Assembly: GCF_040450955.1 (NCBI RefSeq)
Contig: NZ_CP144373.1
Coordinates: 431,001 to 495,000, forward strand
Length of the DNA stretch: 64,000 nt
Reading direction: 5' to 3'
Source of the DNA: Thermodesulfovibrio sp. 3907-1M
GTDB lineage: Bacteria > Nitrospirota > Thermodesulfovibrionia > Thermodesulfovibrionales > Thermodesulfovibrionaceae
The first letter of the stretch is position 1; the number at the start of each line of letters is the position of its first letter. The notes under the pieces are model-generated. The model searched no databases. It was not told the DNA's origin and saw only the letters and a program-made list of their open reading frames with translations. The position numbers and the translations under genes were made by a program. Below are positions 59,239 to 64,000 of this stretch, one piece after another.

Positions 59239-60711
59239 ATGATGGAAATTCTTAAAAAGATAAACTGGGATAAGCCAGAATGGAGGGCAATTAAAGAGAA
59301 GATACTGGAACTAAACAGGAAGATTGAGGATTCAAAGGAGATTGAATCGCTACTTCATGGTTTTTCAGGCGGATACATTCCTTCAGGTCCATCAGGGCTT
59401 ATAACCCGCGGAAGAGATGATGTTTTGCCAACAGGAAGGAACTTTTACAGCCTTGATCCGCACAGAGTTCCAACAAAGTCTGCCTATGAGATTGGTAAAA
59501 GACTTGCTGAAAAGCTTATTGAAAAACATTTAAATGAGGAGGGAAGATTTCCTGAAAATGTGGCATTCTACTGGCAGTGCACAGACATAATGTGGGCTGA
59601 CGGAGAAGGAATGGGACAGATAATGCATCTTCTTGGCGTAAAACCATTATGGCTTTCAAATGGAAGAGTAAAGGGATTTGAGATAATACCAGTTAAAGAG
59701 CTTGGAAGACCTCGTATTGATGTAACAATAAGAGTTTCAGGAATAACAAGGGACAATTTCCCTATGTGCATAGAGCTCATTGACGAGGCAGTTCAGGCAG
59801 TTGCTTTTCTTGATGAGCCTGAAGATATGAATTTTATAAGAAAGCACACAATGGAGCAGCTTGCTCAGAATGGTGCAGACCTGCGTTCAGCTACATTGAG
59901 GATTTTCTGCTCAATGCCTGGAACCTATCAGGCAGGAACTCAGCTTGCAGTATATGCATCTGCATGGAGAGAGGAAAAAGACCTTGCAGAGGTTTTTCTT
60001 TACTGGAATGGATATGCCTATGGAAAGGGAGTATGGGGAGAAAGCAAACACAAAGAGCTTGCCAATGCATTAAAAACAGTTGATATAACTTACAATAAAG
60101 TGGTCTCAGATGAGTATGACCTTTTTGGATGCTGTTGCTACTTTGGAACTCATGGTGGAATGACAGCTGCTGCAAGACATTTAAGTGGAAAGGAAGTTAA
60201 AACCTATTACGGAGACACCCGTAATCCTGAGCATGTGGAAGTCAGAGACCTTGCTGACGAGATAAGACGTGTTGTGCGAACAAAGCTATTAAATCCTAAG
60301 TGGATTGAAGGAATGAAAAGACATGGATACAAAGGTGCAGCAGACATATCAAAAAGGATAGGAAGAATCTATGGCTGGGAGGCAACAACAAAGGAGGTTG
60401 ATGACTGGATTTTTGATGACATTACAAGAACATTCATGATGAATGAGGAAAACAGGAAATTCTTTGAGGAACATAATCCATGGGCACTGGAGGAGATTGC
60501 AAGAAGGCTGATTGAGGCTGCTGAAAGAGGACTATGGAGTCCTTCAGAGGATGTAAAGGAGGCATTAAAGGCATTGTATCTTGAGATTGAAGGATGGATT
60601 GAGGAGAAAATGGGAGACACAAAAGGAAACTTTCAGGGTGGTTCAATAGATGTTGTAACAGCAGAGGAAGTTGAATACTGGAAAAAGAAGATGCAAGAGG
60701 TGATTAGTTGA
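59239..60711 (+). CDS. cobN: CobN-like chelatase large subunit, C-terminal part
   Basis: 490 residues; starts at the ATG at 59239 or 59242 after GGAGGTGG. It matches the last third of CobN: LPTGRNFYSLDPHRVP, GTYQAGTQLAVYASAWREEKD, GTHGGMTAAARHLSG, NPKWIEGMKRHGYKGAADIS and NPWALEEIARRLIEAAERGLW. The split point lies just upstream of SGGYIPSGPSG. The segment DLFGCCCYFGTHGG has three adjacent cysteines (298-300) where CobN usually has acidic and aromatic residues. It should assemble with the N-terminal part, BchI and BchD. Fully intact, so it is probably translated as a separate subunit. Confidence 0.87.
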   Translation: MMEILKKINWDKPEWRAIKEKILELNRKIEDSKEIESLLHGFSGGYIPSGPSGLITRGRDDVLPTGRNFYSLDPHRVPTKSAYEIGKRLAEKLIEKHLNEEGRFPENVAFYWQCTDIMWADGEGMGQIMHLLGVKPLWLSNGRVKGFEIIPVKELGRPRIDVTIRVSGITRDNFPMCIELIDEAVQAVAFLDEPEDMNFIRKHTMEQLAQNGADLRSATLRIFCSMPGTYQAGTQLAVYASAWREEKDLAEVFLYWNGYAYGKGVWGESKHKELANALKTVDITYNKVVSDEYDLFGCCCYFGTHGGMTAAARHLSGKEVKTYYGDTRNPEHVEVRDLADEIRRVVRTKLLNPKWIEGMKRHGYKGAADISKRIGRIYGWEATTKEVDDWIFDDITRTFMMNEENRKFFEEHNPWALEEIARRLIEAAERGLWSPSEDVKEALKALYLEIEGWIEEKMGDTKGNFQGGSIDVVTAEEVEYWKKKMQEVIS

Positions 60712-61010
60712 TACTCAATGATTTATTTGATAGAAAAATTCGTTTAACAGATGAAAGACAAAGACATTTTGAAGAAGATCATCCTGAAATGAGAAATCAA
60801 ATGGAAAAGATAAAAGAAACTCTTATAAATCCTGATATTATTGTGAGGTCAAAAATAGATTCGCAAGTAGAGTTATTTTATAAACATTACCCGATAACTT
60901 CTGTTACGGAAAAGTATTTATGTATTATAGTAAAGGTTCTCAAAGATATAACTGCTTACTTTACAGATGCTATAAAAAGGGGTGAGATATTATGGGAAAA
61001 GAAGTATTAG
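60708..61010 (+). CDS. PBECR2-like nuclease-fold protein, putative toxin
   Basis: 100 residues from a TTG at 60708 that overlaps the CobN stop. The pattern IRLTDERQRHFEEDHPEM, KIKETLINPDIIVRSK, and ITAYFTDAIKRGEILW matches the phage Barnase-EndoU-ColicinE5/D-RelE-like nuclease family 2. Conserved His in HPEM and the C-terminal T/W region would form the active site. The following gene encodes a DUF2283 protein, the usual partner, so the two look like a toxin-antitoxin pair inserted in the chelatase operon. Confidence 0.68.
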   Translation: MILNDLFDRKIRLTDERQRHFEEDHPEMRNQMEKIKETLINPDIIVRSKIDSQVELFYKHYPITSVTEKYLCIIVKVLKDITAYFTDAIKRGEILWEKKY

Positions 61011-61204
61011 TCTGGTATGACAGAGAAGGAGATTACATTGAAGTGCTATTTGAAAAGAAAAAAGGATATTTTAGAGAAACAGAAAATGATGCTGTTATGG
61101 AAAAAGTAGATGAAGAAGGAAATATTATAGGTTTTTCTATCTTAAAAGTTAGTGCATTAAAAGAAAAACCTCTTTCAATATTGCTAAAGGCTGAAGTTGC
61201 ATAA
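60992..61204 (+). CDS. DUF2283 protein, putative antitoxin
   Basis: 70 residues, with the DUF2283 pattern VWYDREGDYIEVLF, then ENDAVMEKVDEEGNIIGFSIL. It overlaps the PBECR2-like gene by 19 bases and has a GGGGTGAG site. DUF2283 proteins often accompany small nuclease-like toxins. It precedes bchI by 17 bases. Confidence 0.78.
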   Translation: MGKEVLVWYDREGDYIEVLFEKKKGYFRETENDAVMEKVDEEGNIIGFSILKVSALKEKPLSILLKAEVA

Positions 61205-61221
61205 ATTAAAGAGGTGATGAA

Positions 61222-62232
61222 ATGATATTTCCATTTACTGCAATTGTTGATCAGGAGGAGATGAAATTAGGGCTCATCCTGAATGTGATTGATCCCAACA
61301 TTGGCGGCGTTCTTATTATGGGAGAAAAAGGTACTGCAAAGTCAACAGCTGTGAGAGCACTTGCTGATTTGCTTCCTGAGATAGAGGTGGTAAAAGGATG
61401 CAGATTCAACTGTTCACCTGATGGACCTTTCTGCAGTGACTGTATTGAGAGAGTTAATAACAATGGCTCAATTGAAATTGAAAAGAGAAAGATGCGTGTT
61501 GTTGAACTTCCATTAGGTGTTACAGAGGATAGACTGGTAGGCACACTTGACATTGAGCATGCAATTAAAAAAGGTGAAAAGAGATTTGAACCCGGAATTC
61601 TTGCTGATGCAAACAGAAACTTTCTTTATGTGGATGAAGTGAATCTTCTTGAAGACCACATTGTTGACCTTTTGCTTGATTCTGCTGCAATGGGAGTAAA
61701 TACTGTTGAAAGAGAAGGAGTTTCCTTTGTCCATCCTGCAAGATTTATTCTTGTTGGAACGATGAATCCTGAAGAAGGTGAGCTGAGACCTCAGCTTCTT
61801 GATAGATTTGGTCTATGCGTTCAGGTCAATTCATTGAGGGATAAGGCTTTGCGTGTTGAAATTTTAAAAAGAAAAGCCCAGTTTGATGACAATCCAGAGG
61901 AGTTTCATAAAAAATGGAAGAGTGAACAGGAAAAGCTTGCAGAGAAAATAATGGATGCAAAGGAAAGGCTTAAAAGTTTAAATATTACGGAGAGCTCTTT
62001 ATCAGCAGTTGTTGAGATAACAGCAGAGTTAAATCTTGATGGTCACAGGGCTGATATTGTTATGCTTAAGGCAGCAAGAGCCTTTGCAGCATTCAACGAG
62101 AAAGATGAAATAACCCGTGAGGATATTAAGGCAGTTGCTCCTTTTGCCTTAAGACACAGGCTTAAAAGGCTTCCCTTTGAGGATTTATCAATAGAGGCAG
62201 AAAAACTTAATGCAATACTTGAAAGATTTTAA
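61222..62232 (+). CDS. bchI: Magnesium/cobalt chelatase ATPase subunit BchI/ChlI
   Basis: 336 residues. AAA+ motifs are Walker [10 protein letters not shown] and Walker [30 protein letters not shown] segment and [18 protein letters not shown] are family hallmarks; [10 protein letters not shown] marks the sensor region. It forms the hexameric motor with BchD that drives CobN-type chelatases. The 3' end overlaps bchD by 23 bases. Confidence 0.93.
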   Translation: MIFPFTAIVDQEEMKLGLILNVIDPNIGGVLIMGEKGTAKSTAVRALADLLPEIEVVKGCRFNCSPDGPFCSDCIERVNNNGSIEIEKRKMRVVELPLGVTEDRLVGTLDIEHAIKKGEKRFEPGILADANRNFLYVDEVNLLEDHIVDLLLDSAAMGVNTVEREGVSFVHPARFILVGTMNPEEGELRPQLLDRFGLCVQVNSLRDKALRVEILKRKAQFDDNPEEFHKKWKSEQEKLAEKIMDAKERLKSLNITESSLSAVVEITAELNLDGHRADIVMLKAARAFAAFNEKDEITREDIKAVAPFALRHRLKRLPFEDLSIEAEKLNAILERF

Positions 62233-64000
62233 AATAAGCTTTTCAGATTTTGTAGGACAGGAATCAGCAAAGCTTGCTCTTTTGCTGAATTTAATTGAGA
62301 CAGCCTCAGGTGGAGTTTTACTGGCAGGTAAAAGGGGAACAGGTAAATCAACTCTACTAAAAGCTTTCAAAACAATCGTTAAAGCTCTCAAAATTCCCTT
62401 TATTGAGCTACCAATGAATGCAACTGAAGAAGCAGTATTGGGCGGAATTGATATTGAGGAAACAGTTAAAACTGGTCATAGAAGGTTTCAGAAAGGGCTT
62501 CTTTCAAAAGCAGATGGAGGATTTCTCGTTATTGAAGACATAAACCTTTTTCCCCGTGACATAGTTTCAATTATTTTTGAAGTTCAATCAAGGGCTGAGA
62601 ATATTATTGAAAGAGAGGGGATTAAACTTAGGGAGCCTGCGGAGTTTCAGATTCTTGCCACAATGAATCCTGAGGAAGCTGATTTTTCTTCTCATTTTCT
62701 TGACAGATTCGGCATGTGCGTAATCATGGATGAAATTAATGAAAAAGAAAAAAGAAAGGAAATAATAAAGCTTAATCTCACAGAGAATAGAGAAATCAAA
62801 GAAGATATCCATTTAATTGAAAAACTCAAAAAATCCAGAGAGTTTATAAAAAAAGTTAAAGTTTCAGATGAGATAAAGGATTTTATATCAGAGCTGGTTT
62901 TAAAAGAGGCTGTGTCAGGGCATAGAGCAGACATTTTTCTTTTATACGCTTCAAAAGCTTATGCAGCATACCTTGGGGATGATTTTGTTAAACAGGAACA
63001 TGTGATTACAGTTGCTCCACTTGTCTTAAATCACAGAAAAAAACTCATTGAACAGCATGAAGAGCATGAGCATCAACATGAGTCCGATGAGGCTCAGAAC
63101 TCAGAAAAGGATGATAAAAAAAATAACAACTTAAAGCAGAATCCTCCCCCTATGGATGAAAACACTGAACAAGGAAAATTGCAGAACACTCCCTCATATG
63201 AAAAGGAAGAAGTTTTTCCTGTTGGTGAGAGTTACAAAATAAAAAGATTTTTCTTCAGAAAAGACAGAATTCTTAGGCAGTTAACTGGAAGAAGAACAAA
63301 GACAAAAGCAAAGGGTAGGGGAGGGAGATATGTGAGAAGTCTTATTCAGAAAAGAGATGACATAGCAATTGATGCAACCGTGAGGGCTGCTGCACCCTTT
63401 CAAAAAATAAGAGGGATGAAGGATTCATTGATAATTAAAGATGATGACTTAAGATACAGGGAAAAAGAAAGAAGAATGAGCCATACTGTAGTGTTCGTTG
63501 TTGACGGCTCTGGCTCAATGGGGGTTGCTGAGAGAATGATTGCTACAAAAGGAGCAATTCTTTCACTTTTAATGGATTGTTATCAGAAAAGAGACAAAGT
63601 TTCAATGATTTTATTCAGAAAAGACAGGGCTGAAACCATTCTTCCTCCCACATCCTCTGTTGAGCTTGCCTTAAAAAGACTTAAAGAGATTCCAACAGGA
63701 GGTAAAACTCCTCTTTCAGCAGGACTGATGGAGGCATACAAGTTAATGAAAATAATGCATTTTAAAGAACCTCAGAGCCGTCTGCTAATATTCATTATTA
63801 CAGACGGAAAGGCAAATGTATCATTAAGTGACAAGTCTGTTTTTGAAGAACTGAAAAGCATCTGCTTTATGCTTAAAGATTTTCCCTCATCAGACTTTAT
63901 TGTTATTGATACAGAAAAAAAGGATAAATTCATGAAGATGGATCTGGCAGGCAGGATTGCAGAATGGCTTCAGGCGAGATATTTTCTTATAGATGAGCTT
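62210..64000 (+). CDS. bchD: Magnesium/cobalt chelatase subunit BchD/ChlD (partial, C-terminus off the right edge)
   Basis: 597 codons are open from the ATG at 62210 to the last base. The N-terminal AAA+ domain has an intact Walker A (GKRGTGKST) and a Walker B-like [12 protein letters not shown] His/Glu-rich linker ([15 protein letters not shown], ~285-300) is followed by a basic RGGRYVRS segment and a von Willebrand A domain with the MIDAS motif DGSGSMG, and then [11 protein letters not shown]. It couples BchI to the large subunit CobN. Only the last few residues are probably missing. Confidence 0.9.
   Translation, partial: MQYLKDFKISFSDFVGQESAKLALLLNLIETASGGVLLAGKRGTGKSTLLKAFKTIVKALKIPFIELPMNATEEAVLGGIDIEETVKTGHRRFQKGLLSKADGGFLVIEDINLFPRDIVSIIFEVQSRAENIIEREGIKLREPAEFQILATMNPEEADFSSHFLDRFGMCVIMDEINEKEKRKEIIKLNLTENREIKEDIHLIEKLKKSREFIKKVKVSDEIKDFISELVLKEAVSGHRADIFLLYASKAYAAYLGDDFVKQEHVITVAPLVLNHRKKLIEQHEEHEHQHESDEAQNSEKDDKKNNNLKQNPPPMDENTEQGKLQNTPSYEKEEVFPVGESYKIKRFFFRKDRILRQLTGRRTKTKAKGRGGRYVRSLIQKRDDIAIDATVRAAAPFQKIRGMKDSLIIKDDDLRYREKERRMSHTVVFVVDGSGSMGVAERMIATKGAILSLLMDCYQKRDKVSMILFRKDRAETILPPTSSVELALKRLKEIPTGGKTPLSAGLMEAYKLMKIMHFKEPQSRLLIFIITDGKANVSLSDKSVFEELKSICFMLKDFPSSDFIVIDTEKKDKFMKMDLAGRIAEWLQARYFLIDEL

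Noticed and set aside
58517..59242. A 241-residue plus-strand frame in the CobN gap.
   Set aside because: It is antisense to the DUF104 and PIN genes, is rich in Phe/Asn/Ile as expected of an antisense frame, and has no ribosome site.

Overview
The window looks like an AT-rich chromosomal segment of a thermophilic, anaerobic, Gram-negative bacterium. The evidence is a full-length reverse gyrase, a 2-oxoacid:ferredoxin oxidoreductase, a membrane [NiFe] hydrogenase with three antiporter-type subunits, a multihaem cytochrome, and outer-membrane machinery (Tol, Lol, TonB-dependent receptors, beta-barrel porins). A Nitrospirota relative such as Thermodesulfovibrio would fit, but this is inferred from gene content and not proven here.

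Layout. 1-4.5 kb (minus): superoxide dismutase, a DsrC-like protein without the redox cysteines, KorA and KorB, then the start of a PhnD-like binding protein that runs off the left edge. 4.7-5.3 kb: WrbA. 5.8-15.4 kb (plus): a nine-gene group-4 [NiFe] hydrogenase operon ending with its maturation protease. 15.4-25.1 kb (minus): a six-gene operon of thioesterase, ketoacyl synthase, two acyl-CoA ligases, a porin with a probable start-proximal frameshift, and reverse gyrase. 25.3-30.1 kb (plus): ihfA, a MerR-type regulator, tRNA-Pro, lysS, and lolC / small membrane protein / lolD. 30-34.6 kb: arrays of a dispersed palindromic repeat around tRNA-Val, a strongly promoted porin, a GIY-YIG nuclease gene placed between two inverted repeat arms, and tRNA-Ala and tRNA-Ile. 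34.7-37.2 kb: a rhodanese and a multihaem cytochrome. 37.2-43.0 kb (minus): tolQ-tolR-tolA-tolB followed by a peptidoglycan-recycling pair, NamZ and a MurU-AmgK fusion.

43.8-64 kb (plus): two parallel TonB receptor / binding protein / FecCD permease / ATPase sets. A 287-bp duplication (3 mismatches) puts the same promoter, terminator-containing leader and signal peptide in front of both receptors. Set 1 carries a receptor frameshifted in a poly-A tract and a CooC-type ATPase. Set 2 runs into a chelatase complex (CobN split in two genes, BchI, and BchD running off the right edge). Several toxin-antitoxin-like modules interrupt this locus: MNT/HEPN, a HicB-like remnant, a DUF104 antitoxin with a broken PIN toxin, and a PBECR2-type/DUF2283 pair. 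The likely theme is uptake and metal insertion or removal of a metal-tetrapyrrole or metal chelate.

The two signals that look least described are (1) the GIY-YIG gene flanked by inverted copies of the same arms that make up the dispersed repeats, which suggests an autonomous element with many gene-less derivatives, and (2) the duplicated leader, in which short hairpins with a (A)YGAA-type loop precede, and one overlaps, an intrinsic terminator, so that it looks like an attenuator of unknown ligand.
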